This document shows positions 9,393-19,698 of a stretch of DNA of 55,545 nucleotides, in pieces (the first letter of the stretch is position 1; each line of letters opens with the position of its first letter). The translations under genes and the position numbers were made by a program. Below the pieces are notes generated by a model, which ran no database searches, had not been told where the DNA came from, and saw only the letters and a program-made list of their open reading frames with translations. Origin of the DNA: Comamonadaceae bacterium PBBC2 (GTDB lineage Bacteria > Pseudomonadota > Gammaproteobacteria > Burkholderiales > Burkholderiaceae_C); contig NKIO01000011.1 of the NCBI GenBank assembly GCA_002255935.1, positions 12,327 to 67,871 on the forward strand, given 5' to 3'.

Positions 9393-10516
9393 ACGCCCCA
9401 GAGCAACTGAAACCCGTGGCGATCTCGCCCGTCGAAGAGATCGTGGCCGAAATGAAAGCCGGTCGCATCGTGATCTTGGTTGATGAAGAAGACCGCGAAA
9501 ACGAAGGCGATTTGGTGCTGGCCTCTGACCACGTCACGCCCGAAGCGATCAACTTCATGGCCCGCTTTGGCCGTGGCCTGATTTGCCTGACCCTCACCCG
9601 CGAGCGCTGCGAGTTCTTGAAGCTCCCGCCCATGGCTGCCCGCAACGGCACCGTTTACAGCACCGCTTTCACGGTGTCGATTGAAGCCGCTGAAGGCGTG
9701 ACCACCGGCATCTCGGCCGCCGACCGCGCCAAGACCGTGCAAGTGGCCGTGGCCAAAAGCAGCCAGCCCACCGACTTGGTGCAGCCTGGTCACATCTTCC
9801 CGCTGCAAGCGGTGGACGGTGGCGTGCTCATGCGGGCAGGCCACACCGAAGCCGGTTGCGATTTGGCCGCGATGGCCGGTTGCTCCCCTTCTTCTGTGAT
9901 CTGCGAGATCATGAAAGACGACGGCACCATGGCCCGTTTGCCCGATTTGCAAATCTTCGCCGCCGAGCACGGCCTGAAGATCGGCACCATTGCCGACCTG
10001 ATCGAATACCGCAGCCGCAATGAATCGCTGGTGGAACGCATCGGCAGCCGCATGTTGCAAACCGCACATGGCGAATTCACAGCCCACGCTTTTCGCGACC
10101 AACCCAGCCAAACTGTGCACCTGGCGCTGGTCAAAGGCCAGTGGTCGGCCGACACCGAAGTGCCTGTGCGTGTGCACGAGCCCCTGTCGGTGCTCGACGC
10201 GCTGGAGATCAACCGGTCCATGCACTCCTGGAGCCTGGACACCAGTTTGCAGTACCTCAACGCCCAAGGTTGTGGCGTGGCGGTGCTGCTCAACTGCGGC
10301 GAATCGGCCGACCAGTTGCTGGCCCAATTTGAAGGACGTGCCCGCTCTGCACAAGCGCCCGAGCGCGGCAAGATGGACCTGCGCACCTACGGCGTGGGCG
10401 CTCAAATCCTGCGTGAATGCGGCGTGCACAAAATGAAACTCATGGGCCAACCCCGCCGCATGCCCAGCATGACCGGCTACGGCCTCGAAATCACCGGCTA
10501 CATCCCCAAGGAATAA
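9389..10516 (+). CDS. ribB: 3,4-dihydroxy-2-butanone-4-phosphate synthase with degenerate GTP cyclohydrolase II-like domain (RibBA/RibBX type)
   Basis: The N-terminal half (about residues 15-210) is a DHBP synthase, making the four-carbon riboflavin precursor from ribulose 5-phosphate. It keeps the acidic loop [13 protein letters not shown] and the HTEAGCDLA segment. The C-terminal half (about 215-375) has the fold signature of GTP cyclohydrolase II ([21 protein letters not shown]), but where active enzymes have the zinc motif CDCGPQL and GRGIGL it reads [20 protein letters not shown] and [10 protein letters not shown]. The zinc cysteines and catalytic residues are absent. I infer a RibBX-type protein with only DHBP synthase activity. 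A genuine ribA should exist elsewhere. ATGA overlap with ribE. Confidence 0.92.
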   Translation: MNAPEQLKPVAISPVEEIVAEMKAGRIVILVDEEDRENEGDLVLASDHVTPEAINFMARFGRGLICLTLTRERCEFLKLPPMAARNGTVYSTAFTVSIEAAEGVTTGISAADRAKTVQVAVAKSSQPTDLVQPGHIFPLQAVDGGVLMRAGHTEAGCDLAAMAGCSPSSVICEIMKDDGTMARLPDLQIFAAEHGLKIGTIADLIEYRSRNESLVERIGSRMLQTAHGEFTAHAFRDQPSQTVHLALVKGQWSADTEVPVRVHEPLSVLDALEINRSMHSWSLDTSLQYLNAQGCGVAVLLNCGESADQLLAQFEGRARSAQAPERGKMDLRTYGVGAQILRECGVHKMKLMGQPRRMPSMTGYGLEITGYIPKE

Positions 10517-10518
10517 AG

Positions 10519-11016
10519 ATGCTCGACGCGAATAAAGGTCAAGAACAAGAACTCGACGGTCAATTCCTGCACATTGGCATCGTCCAAGCGCGCTTCAACG
10601 AAGACATCACCAATGCCTTGGCGGCAGCCTGCATTCAGGAACTCGAAGCCCTGGGCGTGTCCAACATCGACCACGTCATGGTGCCCGGCGCCCTGGAAGT
10701 GCCGATTGCCCTGCAAGCCATGGCCGAGCGTGCCGAATACGACGCACTGATTGCCCTGGGCTGCATCATCCGTGGCGAGACTTACCACTTTGAATTGGTG
10801 GCCAACGAGTCGGGCGCAGGCGTGAGCCGCATCGCGCTGGACTACAACTTGCCGATTGCCAACGCGATCTTGACCACCGAAAACCTCGAGCAAGCCGTGG
10901 CCCGTCAAACCGACAAAGGCCGCGACGCCGCCCGCGTGGCCGTCGAAATGGCTTGCCTGATGGAAGACCTCTCGGCCGACCTGGCCGAAGAACTTGACGA
11001 CGAAGAGACCGCCTGA
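10519..11016 (+). CDS. ribH: 6,7-dimethyl-8-ribityllumazine synthase
   Basis: Lumazine synthase, condensing the RibB product with the pyrimidine diamine one step before riboflavin synthase. It is 165 residues long, with family motifs [26 protein letters not shown] and [19 protein letters not shown]. The AGGA at the very end of ribB is 6 bases before the ATG at 10519, indicating coupled translation. The C-terminus ends in an acidic tail ([12 protein letters not shown]). Its stop overlaps the nusB start. Confidence 0.97.
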   Translation: MLDANKGQEQELDGQFLHIGIVQARFNEDITNALAAACIQELEALGVSNIDHVMVPGALEVPIALQAMAERAEYDALIALGCIIRGETYHFELVANESGAGVSRIALDYNLPIANAILTTENLEQAVARQTDKGRDAARVAVEMACLMEDLSADLAEELDDEETA

Positions 11017-11519
11017 TGAACGATCAGACCGCCCCCCAGACACCCGCGGCCGCAGGCACCCGAAAGTCCTCGGCCAAGCCCGCTCGCAGTCGCTCGCGTG
11101 AATTCGCACTGCAGGCGCTTTACCAACACATCGTGGGCCGCAACGAAGCGTCTGACATCGATGTGTTCACACGCGACCTGTCGGGCTTTCACAAAGCCGA
11201 CTCGGCCCACTACGACGCCCTGCTTTACGGCTGCACCGAACAATCCCAAGCCCTGGACGCCCTGATCGGCCCCAAACTGGACCGCAGCTTTGCCGAGATC
11301 TCGCCGGTGGAGCACGCCGTGATGTGGATCGGCGTTTACGAGCTGCAGCATTGCCTGGACGTGCCTTGGCGCGTGGTGCTCAACGAGTGCATCGAATTGG
11401 CCAAAGACTTTGGCGGCACCGATGGCCACAAATACGTCAACGCGGTGCTGGGCGGCTTGGCACCCGAGCTGCGTGCAGCCGAAGTGCAAGCGGACCGCCA
11501 AGCCGGTCGCATCAAGTAA
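11016..11519 (+). CDS. nusB: Transcription antitermination factor NusB
   Basis: NusB, an all-helical RNA-binding protein that pairs with NusE (S10) on boxA to support rRNA antitermination. It is 167 residues long, with a basic N-terminal tail, then [11 protein letters not shown], the classic NusB start, and [26 protein letters not shown] near the C-terminus, including the conserved [13 protein letters not shown] segment. Start and stop overlap with ribH as TGATG, the usual ribH-nusB pairing. Confidence 0.97.
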   Translation: MNDQTAPQTPAAAGTRKSSAKPARSRSREFALQALYQHIVGRNEASDIDVFTRDLSGFHKADSAHYDALLYGCTEQSQALDALIGPKLDRSFAEISPVEHAVMWIGVYELQHCLDVPWRVVLNECIELAKDFGGTDGHKYVNAVLGGLAPELRAAEVQADRQAGRIK

Positions 11520-11534
11520 GGCCATCCGCTGAAC

Positions 11535-12722
11535 ATGCGCATCTCTCAACGCGCCGAGCGGATTGAGCCGTTTTATGTGATGGAGGTGGCCAAGGCCGCC
11601 TCACAAAAAGCCCGTGAAGTGGCCCACACCGACCGGCCCGTCGTGTTCCTCAACATCGGCGAGCCTGACTTCACCGCACCGCCCTTGGTGCAGGCTGCGG
11701 CGCAAGCGGCCATCGATGCCGGACAAACCCAATACACCCCCGCTTTGGGCCTGGAGCCTTTGCGCCAGGCCATCAGCGACTGGTATGGCACGCGCTTTGG
11801 CGTTCAAGTGCCGGCCAGCCGCATCGTCATCACCGCAGGCGCATCGGCCGCTTTGCAACTGGCCTGCCTGGCCCTGATCGATCGTGGCGATGAAATCCTG
11901 ATGCCTGACCCGAGCTACCCCTGCAACCGCCACTTTGTGAGCGCAGCAGAGGGCGTGGCGAAGCTGATCCCCACCACGGCCGATGAACGGTTCCAGCTGA
12001 GCGCCGACAAAGTCGCTACCGCCTGGGGGCCACAAACACGCGGCGTCTTGCTGGCGTCGCCCTCCAACCCCACGGGCACATCCATCGATCCGGCCGAACT
12101 GCGCCGCATCCACGAGGTGGTGCGGGCGCGCGGTGGCATCACCCTGATCGACGAGATTTACCTGGGCCTGAGCCATGATGAGCAGTTCGGCCACAGCGCT
12201 TTGGCGCTGGGCGAAGACATCGTCAGCATCAACAGCTTCAGCAAATACTTCAACATGACCGGCTGGCGCCTGGGTTGGCTGGTGGTACCGGAAGCCCTCG
12301 TGCCGGTGTTGGAGCGCCTGGCGCAAAACCTGTTCATTTGTGCCAGCACCGTGGCCCAACAAGCGGCGCTGGCCTGTTTTGAGCCCGCCAGCTTGGCCGA
12401 ATACGAACGCCGCCGTGCCGAGTTCAAAGCCCGGCGCGACTACTTCATCCCTGCCCTGAACGCGCTGGGCCTGACGGTGCCCGTGGCCCCCGATGGCGCT
12501 TTTTACGCCTGGGCCGACTGCACAGCCGCCTGCCAAAAACTGGGCCTCAAGGACAGCTGGGACTTTGCCTTTGCCGCGCTGGAACATGCCCATGTGGCCA
12601 TCACACCTGGCCGCGACTTTGGCACCGACCAGACTGCGCGCTTCGTGCGGTTTTCTACGGCCAACTCGATGGCCGAATTGCAAACGGCCATTGCGCGCCT
12701 GAAAGCTTGGTTGCACCCATGA
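11535..12722 (+). CDS. PLP-dependent class I/II aminotransferase
   Basis: Fold-type I aminotransferase of the AspC/aromatic aminotransferase group. Features seen: NIGEPDFTAPP near the N-terminus, YTPALGLEPLR, SNPTGT, DEIYLGL, and the PLP lysine in SFSKYFNMTGWRLGW. A conserved Arg near the C-terminus (FVRFS) would bind the substrate carboxylate. It is 395 residues long and complete. It lies 15 bases after nusB and overlaps ybgC by ATGA, so it belongs to the same operon. Substrate specificity cannot be assigned; aspartate, alanine or aromatic amino acids are all possible. Confidence 0.9.
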   Translation: MRISQRAERIEPFYVMEVAKAASQKAREVAHTDRPVVFLNIGEPDFTAPPLVQAAAQAAIDAGQTQYTPALGLEPLRQAISDWYGTRFGVQVPASRIVITAGASAALQLACLALIDRGDEILMPDPSYPCNRHFVSAAEGVAKLIPTTADERFQLSADKVATAWGPQTRGVLLASPSNPTGTSIDPAELRRIHEVVRARGGITLIDEIYLGLSHDEQFGHSALALGEDIVSINSFSKYFNMTGWRLGWLVVPEALVPVLERLAQNLFICASTVAQQAALACFEPASLAEYERRRAEFKARRDYFIPALNALGLTVPVAPDGAFYAWADCTAACQKLGLKDSWDFAFAALEHAHVAITPGRDFGTDQTARFVRFSTANSMAELQTAIARLKAWLHP

Positions 12723-13132
12723 ACACGCCTTTTGAATTCCCCATCCGCATTTACTGGGAAGACACCGACGCCGGTGGCATCGTGTTCTATGCCAACTACC
12801 TCAAGTTCTTTGAACGCGCCCGCACCGAATGGCTGCGCAGCTTGGGTTTTGGCCAACAGGTGCTGCGCGACGCATCGGGCGGCATGTTCGTGGTGAGCGA
12901 AACCGCCGTCAAATACCATTCCCCAGCCCGCTTGGACGATACTTTGCGGGTGACCGCCGAGCTGCAAGAAGCCGGTCGGGTCAGCCTGACCATTGCCCAA
13001 CGCGCTTACCTGCACTGCCCCGGTCAAACCGACCGTTTGCTGGCCGAAGGCACCATTCGCATCGGCTGGGTGGACAGCCAAACTTTGAAACCGGGCCGCA
13101 TTCCGGCCACCGTTCTGGAAGCTCTGAAATGA
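12719..13132 (+). CDS. ybgC: Tol-Pal system-associated acyl-CoA thioesterase
   Basis: Hot-dog fold (4HBT) thioesterase of the YbgC family, which hydrolyses short- or medium-chain acyl-CoA and co-occurs with the Tol system. The catalytic motif is WEDTDAGGIVFYANYLKFFE near the N-terminus. It is 137 residues long. The ATG at 12719 overlaps the aminotransferase stop (ATGA), and its own stop overlaps tolQ in the same way, supporting translational coupling with the tol genes. Confidence 0.93.
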   Translation: MNTPFEFPIRIYWEDTDAGGIVFYANYLKFFERARTEWLRSLGFGQQVLRDASGGMFVVSETAVKYHSPARLDDTLRVTAELQEAGRVSLTIAQRAYLHCPGQTDRLLAEGTIRIGWVDSQTLKPGRIPATVLEALK

Positions 13133-13833
13133 ACCAAGACATGTCCATCGTTTCCTTGTTGCTGCACGCCAGCTTCGTGGTGCAACTGGTGGTCGGCATT
13201 TTGCTGGCCATCTCGGTCACCAGCTGGGCGGCCATTGTGCGCAAGCTCTCGGCGATCAAACGCATCAAGAACCTCAACGAAGAATTTGAGCGCGTGTTTT
13301 GGTCGGGCACCAGTCTGAACGAGTTGTTCAACGCCGCCACCCAGAACGCCAAGATGTCGGGCCCCATGGAGCGCATTTTTGCCAGCGGCATGCGCGAGTA
13401 CCAAAAACTGCGCGAACGCCGCATCAGCGATGCGGGCACCTTGCTTGACGGTGCACGCCGCGCCATGCGCGCCAGTTTCCAGCGCGAGATGGATGTGGCC
13501 GAAGCCCAATTGGCCTTCCTCGCTTCGGTCGGTTCGATCTCGCCCTATGTGGGCTTGTTCGGCACGGTGTGGGGCATCATGCACGCCTTCACCGGACTGG
13601 CCAGTTTGCAGCAAGTGACGCTGGCTACCGTGGCCCCCGGGATTGCAGAGGCCCTGGTGGCTACAGCCATTGGCCTGTTTGCCGCCATTCCAGCCGTGTT
13701 GGCCTACAACCGCTTCTCGCACGACGTGGACCGCATCGCCATCAAGATGGAAACGTTCATCGAAGAGTTCTCCAACATCCTGCAGCGCAGCCTGGGCTCG
13801 GCCGGTGGCAGCAACTCGGCTTCTGGCCACTGA
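13129..13833 (+). CDS. tolQ: Tol-Pal system proton channel protein TolQ
   Basis: Inner-membrane subunit of the TolQR proton-driven motor (ExbB/MotA family) that powers outer-membrane constriction at division. It is 234 residues with a first membrane segment around residues 8-32 and two more in the second half. The family core is AFLASVGSISPYVGLFGTVWG, split here as residues near 125-145, then GIAEALVATAIGLFAAIPAV. The start overlaps ybgC by ATGA. It is followed 10 bases later by tolR with a clear AAGGAAG ribosome site. Confidence 0.95.
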   Translation: MNQDMSIVSLLLHASFVVQLVVGILLAISVTSWAAIVRKLSAIKRIKNLNEEFERVFWSGTSLNELFNAATQNAKMSGPMERIFASGMREYQKLRERRISDAGTLLDGARRAMRASFQREMDVAEAQLAFLASVGSISPYVGLFGTVWGIMHAFTGLASLQQVTLATVAPGIAEALVATAIGLFAAIPAVLAYNRFSHDVDRIAIKMETFIEEFSNILQRSLGSAGGSNSASGH

Positions 13834-13843
13834 AGGAAGCAGC

Positions 13844-14263
<420 letters not shown>

Positions 14264-14270
14264 GCACAGC

Positions 14271-15230
14271 ATGAGGAATTCGGCTGTGAGTCCACGCCCC
14301 GCACCGCATCTGGAGTTTGCGCCGCCCGCCCCCGAGGGACGGCAAGGCTCCTTGCTGATCGCCATCGTGGCGCATGCGGTGTTGTTCTTGGCGTTGACGC
14401 TGGCCACCCAGTGGCGCACCCAGCCTCAGACCGTTCAGGCCGAAGCCGAGTTGTGGTCGGCCACGCCGCAGGCCGCAGCGCCCCGCCTGCAAGAGCCGCC
14501 ACCTGCACCTCAGCCCGAGCCTGCCCCCCCCAAACCCGAGCCGAAGTCAGAACCCAAAGCCAAGCCCGCGCCCCCGGCCCCCGATCCACTGATCGAGCAG
14601 CGCGATGCGCAAATTGCGCTGGAAAAGAAAAAACAGCTCGAGAAGAAAAAAGAAGCCGAGAAGCTGGACAAAGAGAAAGCCGAAAAAGACAAGGCCGAGC
14701 TCAAGCGCAAAGAGCGGGACAAAGAAGAAAAAGCCGCCAAGGAAAAAGCCGAGACGGACAAGCTGGCCAAAGAAAAGGCCGACAAAGAGCTTGAAAAGAA
14801 AAAGGCCGCCGAAAAAGCAGAAGCCAAAAAAGCCGCTGAGGCCAAAGCCGATGCCGCCCGCATGGACGCGTTGCGCAGTGAAAACCTCAAACGCATGCAA
14901 GGCTTGGCCGGGGCTTCGGGCGGCGAAAACGCCACGGGCAGCGCCCTCAAATCAGCGGGCCCATCGGCCAGTTATGCCGGTCGCTTGGTGGGCCGCATCA
15001 AACCCAACATCACCTACCCTGGTGATGTGGTGGGCAATCCGCGTGCCGAAGTCGAAGTCAAAGTCAGCCCAGATGGCACCATCCTCAGCCGACGCATCGT
15101 GCAGTCCAGCGGCAACCGCGCCTGGGACGACGCCGTGCTGCGCGCGATCGACAAGACTGAAGTGTTCCCCAAAGACACCGATGGCCGCGTGCCGTCGGTC
15201 ATCGTGCTGGGGTTCAGGCCGCAGGACTGA
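14271..15230 (+). CDS. tolA: Cell envelope integrity protein TolA
   Basis: Periplasm-spanning Tol protein linking TolQR to the outer membrane. A membrane helix is at about residues 27-46 (SLLIAIVAHAVLFLALTLA), then a proline-rich segment (PEPAPPKPEPK), a long Lys/Glu/Ala helix over about residues 105-205, and a C-terminal TonB-like domain (YAGRLVGRIKPNITYPGDV, then VEVKVSPDGTILSRRIVQSS). The ATG at 14271 and an in-frame GTG at 14286 compete. AGGA is well spaced for the GTG, so the start may be 5 codons later. It is the last gene of the operon; tolB and pal do not follow. Confidence 0.9.
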   Translation: MRNSAVSPRPAPHLEFAPPAPEGRQGSLLIAIVAHAVLFLALTLATQWRTQPQTVQAEAELWSATPQAAAPRLQEPPPAPQPEPAPPKPEPKSEPKAKPAPPAPDPLIEQRDAQIALEKKKQLEKKKEAEKLDKEKAEKDKAELKRKERDKEEKAAKEKAETDKLAKEKADKELEKKKAAEKAEAKKAAEAKADAARMDALRSENLKRMQGLAGASGGENATGSALKSAGPSASYAGRLVGRIKPNITYPGDVVGNPRAEVEVKVSPDGTILSRRIVQSSGNRAWDDAVLRAIDKTEVFPKDTDGRVPSVIVLGFRPQD

Positions 15231-15314
15231 TCGACGCACAGGGCTTGCGCAGGACTTGGCGGGCAAACGCGCAAAAAGGCGTCAGGGCCCCGAAGAAGGG
15301 CTTGTCCAACAGCT

Positions 15315-18300
15315 TTACTGCGACACCGTCCGCAGGGTCAATATGGGGTTGTTGTCCTCGTACACAATGACCGCCTGCCCCTGATCGGCCTGCGCCATCC
15401 AGCTGGCCAGGGCCGCATCGGACGGAAAGAAACGGGCTTGCTCGCCCAGCGCCAGTTCGGCACGGGCGCCGACTTCGCCGTCGCGGCGCTCCAGCTTCAG
15501 GCGCACCGGCAAGCCGCGGACCAGATCGCCCTGCTCGGTTTGCTCGCGTTGCGCAGGGAACTCTCTGACCAAGCGCGCAATGTCGGGCGCACGGCCATTG
15601 ACGGCCACGCGCAAGAACTTGCCATAGCGGCAACGCGCCGCGCCCAGGTCCATGATCTGCTCCATCTTCAAGCGAAAGCCGCCTGAAAATCGGTCCGCCT
15701 GCATCTTGGCCGTGACGATGATCAACTCATCGTCTTTGAGCAAATTTTTGGCCGAGTTGATCAAGCCTTCGTCGGCGGTGGCTTCCATCACGCCCGATTT
15801 GTCATCGAGCTTGAAGATGGCCACTTTGCCGCGCTGGCCGTTGATGATGCGCAGATCGCTGACGATGCCCGCCAGCACCATGGACTCTCGGCTGTCGATC
15901 AGATCGTCGATCTTGCGGCGTGCGAACTGGCGCACCTCGCGCTCGACCGCGTCGAACAAATGGCCCGACAGGTAAAAGCCCACGGCGGTTTTTTCCAGCA
16001 GCAAGCGCTCCTTGATGCCCCAAGGCAGCACATCGACCAAATCAGGCTCTTGGGTGCTCGAGCCGTGCGAATCATCGCCCAGCATGTCAAACAGCCCGCC
16101 TTGGTTGGCGTTGGCCGTGGTGGCATTCGAGAACTCAAACGCCCGGTCGATGCTGGCCGACAAAGCGGCGCGGTTCATGTGCAAGGAATCAAAAGCCCCG
16201 GCCTTGATCAGCGCGTCCACCGTGCGCTTGTTGATGCGGGTACGGTCCACGCGCACGGCAAAGTCAAACAAACTGGTGAAGGGGCCGCCTTCGTTGCGGG
16301 CGGCCACGATGGCCTCAATCGCCTGCTGGCCCGTGCCCTTGATGGCGCCCAGGCCATAGCGAATGACCTTGTCGGTGACCGGCTCAAAACGGTAGTGACC
16401 CCGGTTCACATCGGGCGGGTCGAAGGTGATGCCGAACTTCAAAGCGTCTTCATAAAGCACTTTGAGCTTGTCGGTGTCGTCCATTTCCACGGTCATGTTG
16501 GCGCAGAAGAACTCAGCGGTGTAGTGCACCTTGAGCCAGCCGGTGTGGTACGCCAACAGGGAATACGCAGCCGCGTGCGACTTGTTGAAACCGTAGCCCG
16601 CAAACTTTTCCATCAGGTCAAAGACTTCGTCGGCTTTGTCTTGCGGGATGTTGTGCGTGGCCAAAGCGCCCGCGCGGAACTTCTCGCGGTGCTCGGCCAT
16701 TTCTTCGGCTTTTTTCTTGCCCATGGCGCGGCGCAGCAAGTCGGCGCCACCAAGCGAATAGCCGCCCAAAATTTGCGCCGTCTGCATCACCTGCTCTTGG
16801 TAAACCATGATGCCGTAGGTCTCAGAGAGCATGTCGGCCACCGCCGGGTGCGGGTACTCCACCACTTCACGGCCGTGCTTGCGGGCCACAAAACTGGGGA
16901 TCAGGTCCATAGGGCCGGGACGGTACAGGGCGTTCAGGGCAATCAGGTCTTCCAGCCGTGTGGGCCGTGCGTCGCGCAACATGCCCTGCATGCCACGGCT
17001 TTCAAACTGGAACACGGCTTCGGTCTTGCCATCGGAGAACAGTTTGTAGGTGGCTGCATCGTCGATCGGGATGTTCTCAAAGGCGAAATTCTCTTGGCCC
17101 TTGTGCCGCTTCATGATGAACTCGCGGGCGATCTCCAAAATCGTCAGCGTGGCCAGGCCCAAGAAGTCGAACTTCACCAGACCGGCAGCCTCCACGTCGT
17201 CCTTGTCGTATTGGCTCACGGCCGATTCGCTGCCGGGCTGCTGGTAGAGCGGGCAAAAATCGGTCAGCTTGCCTGGTGCGATCAGCACACCCCCGGCGTG
17301 CATGCCGATGTTGCGCGTCATGCCTTCGAGCTTTTGCGCCAACTCGATCAGGGTCTTCACATCCTCTTCGCGCTCGATGCGCTCGGCCAGGATCGGCTCC
17401 ATGGCAATCGCATAGTTGTTCTTGTCGCCCTCTTTGGGCGTGGCCGGTGGGTATTGCAGCGTGACCGACATGCCCGGCTTGTTGGGGATCAGCTTGCTGA
17501 TGCCATCGCAAAAGGTGTAGCTCATGTCGAGCACACGGCCCACGTCGCGGATGGCCGCACGCGCGGCCATGGTGCCAAAGGTGGCGATCTGGCTGACCGC
17601 ATCGCGGCCGTACTTTTCTTTGACATAGTCAATCACGCGGTCGCGGTTGCCCTGGCAAAAGTCGATGTCGAAGTCGGGCATTGAGACCCGCTCAGGGTTC
17701 AAGAAGCGCTCGAACAGCAAGCTGTATTGCAAAGGGTCGAGGTCGGTGATCTTGAGCGCATAGGCCACCAGCGAACCCGCACCCGAACCCCGGCCTGGGC
17801 CCACCGGGCAACCGTGGGTTTTGGCCCACTGGATGAAGTCACCCACGATCAGGAAGTAGCCCGGAAAACCCATCTTCAAAATGGTGCCCAGCTCAAACTC
17901 CAGCCGTTCCACATAGCGCGCACGCTCGGCTTCGCGCTTGGCCTCGTCGGGGTACAGGTGGATCAGGCGCTCCTTGAGGCCCTCGTGCGAGACGTACCGG
18001 AAATAATCGTCCACCGACATGACCACGCCATCGACGGGCGGAATCGGGAAATTGGGCAACTGCGGCTTGCCCAGCACCAGGCTCAGGTTGCAGCGCTTGG
18101 CGATCTCCAGCGTGTTGGCGATGGCACTGGGCACATCGGCAAACAAGGCGCACATTTCTTGGGCCGACTTGAAATACTGCTCGCGCGTGAACTTGCGGAC
18201 CCTGCGCGGATTGGCCAGGATCTCGCCTTCGGAAATGCAGACTCGGGCTTCGTGGGCTTCGTAGTCTTCAGCCGCATGGAACTGCACTGGGTGCGTGGCC

Positions 18301-18881
18301 ACCACGGGCAAATGCAAACGCGCTGCCAGCGCCACCGCACCGGCCACCTGGGTTTCGTCTTCGGGCCGACCTGCGCGTTGCAACTCCAGGTAAAAGCGGT
18401 GCGGGAAGATCGAGCCCAACTGCAGCGCCAAGTCGGCTGCTTTGTCGTTGTCGCCCTGCACAATGGCTTGTCCCACCGGCCCGGCTTGTGCGCCCGACAA
18501 CAGGATCAGGCCTTCGGACAACTCTTTCAGCCAGTCGACTTTGACGACCGCCACGCCTTTGAGCACGTTTTGTGTCCAGGCCCGTGCCAACAGCTCGCAA
18601 ATGTTCAGGTAACCCTGGTGACTTTGCACCAGCAAGATCACACGGGACAAAGCGCCCGCATCACCGCCCAGACCTTCGAGGTTGATTTCTGCGCCCAAAA
18701 TCGGCTTGACGCCCTTGCCGCGGCCTTCTTTGTAGAACTTGACCCCGCCAAACAGGTTGTTCAGATCGGTGATGGCCAGGGCCGGTTGCCCGTCTTTGGC
18801 GGCCATTTTGACCACATCGTCGATGCGGCAAGTGGAGTCAACGACCGAGAATTCAGAGTGGAGGCGCAGGTGGGCAAACAT
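15315..18881 (-). CDS. dnaE: DNA polymerase III subunit alpha
   Basis: Catalytic subunit of the replicative polymerase. The N-terminal PHP domain opens FAHLRLHSEFSVVDS. The palm carries the metal-binding aspartates in PDFDIDFCQGNRDRVIDYV. The fingers and helix-hairpin-helix regions and a C-terminal OB fold (SMVLAGIVSDLRIINGQRGK) follow. At 1188 residues it is full length for DnaE1. I prefer the ATG at 18881 over one 9 bases upstream because a G-rich stretch precedes it. It faces tolA tail to tail across 84 bases. Confidence 0.97.
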   Translation of the reverse strand: MFAHLRLHSEFSVVDSTCRIDDVVKMAAKDGQPALAITDLNNLFGGVKFYKEGRGKGVKPILGAEINLEGLGGDAGALSRVILLVQSHQGYLNICELLARAWTQNVLKGVAVVKVDWLKELSEGLILLSGAQAGPVGQAIVQGDNDKAADLALQLGSIFPHRFYLELQRAGRPEDETQVAGAVALAARLHLPVVATHPVQFHAAEDYEAHEARVCISEGEILANPRRVRKFTREQYFKSAQEMCALFADVPSAIANTLEIAKRCNLSLVLGKPQLPNFPIPPVDGVVMSVDDYFRYVSHEGLKERLIHLYPDEAKREAERARYVERLEFELGTILKMGFPGYFLIVGDFIQWAKTHGCPVGPGRGSGAGSLVAYALKITDLDPLQYSLLFERFLNPERVSMPDFDIDFCQGNRDRVIDYVKEKYGRDAVSQIATFGTMAARAAIRDVGRVLDMSYTFCDGISKLIPNKPGMSVTLQYPPATPKEGDKNNYAIAMEPILAERIEREEDVKTLIELAQKLEGMTRNIGMHAGGVLIAPGKLTDFCPLYQQPGSESAVSQYDKDDVEAAGLVKFDFLGLATLTILEIAREFIMKRHKGQENFAFENIPIDDAATYKLFSDGKTEAVFQFESRGMQGMLRDARPTRLEDLIALNALYRPGPMDLIPSFVARKHGREVVEYPHPAVADMLSETYGIMVYQEQVMQTAQILGGYSLGGADLLRRAMGKKKAEEMAEHREKFRAGALATHNIPQDKADEVFDLMEKFAGYGFNKSHAAAYSLLAYHTGWLKVHYTAEFFCANMTVEMDDTDKLKVLYEDALKFGITFDPPDVNRGHYRFEPVTDKVIRYGLGAIKGTGQQAIEAIVAARNEGGPFTSLFDFAVRVDRTRINKRTVDALIKAGAFDSLHMNRAALSASIDRAFEFSNATTANANQGGLFDMLGDDSHGSSTQEPDLVDVLPWGIKERLLLEKTAVGFYLSGHLFDAVEREVRQFARRKIDDLIDSRESMVLAGIVSDLRIINGQRGKVAIFKLDDKSGVMEATADEGLINSAKNLLKDDELIIVTAKMQADRFSGGFRLKMEQIMDLGAARCRYGKFLRVAVNGRAPDIARLVREFPAQREQTEQGDLVRGLPVRLKLERRDGEVGARAELALGEQARFFPSDAALASWMAQADQGQAVIVYEDNNPILTLRTVSQ

Positions 18882-18954
18882 AGCCCCCATTGTAGGAGGA
18901 GGGGGCCCTTCAAAACATCAAAATTGAGGTGTTTTCACCCTAAGGTCAACTGGC

Positions 18955-19650
18955 TCAATCCCGCAGGACTTGCAGCACATCGGAGCGAAATTCGCGTCCG
19001 TACAAGATCAGCACCACCAAGGCGGTGGCCATCACCAGCGCCAGCGGCGAAAAGAACCAGGCCATGGCCGCGAATGAAAAATAGTAGGCCCGCAACCCGT
19101 CGTTGAAGGTTTCTGCGGCCGCCCCCACCAGGCGCCCTGCCCGCTCGGCCACTTGCTGACGGTCTTGCAGACCGGCCTCAAAATCTTCGGGCGGCGGCAT
19201 GGCGCCAATCACCAGCGCCACAAAGGTGTACTGGCGCATGGACCAAGAAAACCGGAAAAAGGCATACACAAAAATGCCCACCAGCACCAAGACCTTGAAC
19301 TCGAACACCAGCATGGGGGTGGGCTGCGCAAACGGGATCTCACGCACCAACTCAGCCGCCTTGTCGGTCGTGCCCAGCAGGGCAAACAGACCGCCGATGA
19401 TGATGATCGTGGTGGACGAAAAGAACGAAGGCGTGTGCGACAGGTTCTGCGTGATCAGCCCATCCAGCATGCGCGGATCACGGGCGGTGGTCTGCAGCAT
19501 CCATTTGACGCGGTAAGCATTGGTGGTGGCGATCAGGCTGCGGTCCAGCTGACCGCGCACCCTGGCAAACCAGGCGTAACCCACCCACAAACTGAAGAAA
19601 GCACAGAAGGCAAGCCAATCGCTCCATGGGAGCATCGTGAGGATTTTCAT
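18955..19650 (-). CDS. DUF599 domain-containing membrane protein
   Basis: Uncharacterised DUF599-family membrane protein of 231 residues. Hydrophobic segments are visible near residues 8-28, 75-92 (STTIIIIGGLFALLG), 112-132 (FKVLVLVGIFVYAFFRFSW) and close to the C-terminus (FSPLALVMATALVVLILYG). Conserved-looking cytoplasmic motifs include NAYRVKWM and FNDGLRAYYFS. An in-frame ATG at 19635 (MLPWSDWLAF) is an alternative start. No biochemical function is known for the family. It lies downstream of a REP-like repeat cluster and upstream of nothing it obviously works with. Confidence 0.85.
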   Translation of the reverse strand: MKILTMLPWSDWLAFCAFFSLWVGYAWFARVRGQLDRSLIATTNAYRVKWMLQTTARDPRMLDGLITQNLSHTPSFFSSTTIIIIGGLFALLGTTDKAAELVREIPFAQPTPMLVFEFKVLVLVGIFVYAFFRFSWSMRQYTFVALVIGAMPPPEDFEAGLQDRQQVAERAGRLVGAAAETFNDGLRAYYFSFAAMAWFFSPLALVMATALVVLILYGREFRSDVLQVLRD

Positions 19651-19698
19651 GCCTGCATCCTAGCAAGAGCCAAGACCCGCTTGGCCATCCTCACGAAA

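Noticed and set aside
9341-10450. 369-aa minus-strand frame opposite ribB
   Set aside because: Antisense shadow. The plus-strand gene is coupled by start/stop overlap on both sides and carries recognised domains.
15960-19106. Long plus-strand frames (574 and 459 aa) across dnaE
   Set aside because: Antisense shadows of dnaE caused by third-codon-position GC bias; repeats of His/Gln/Val-rich low-complexity text without domains.
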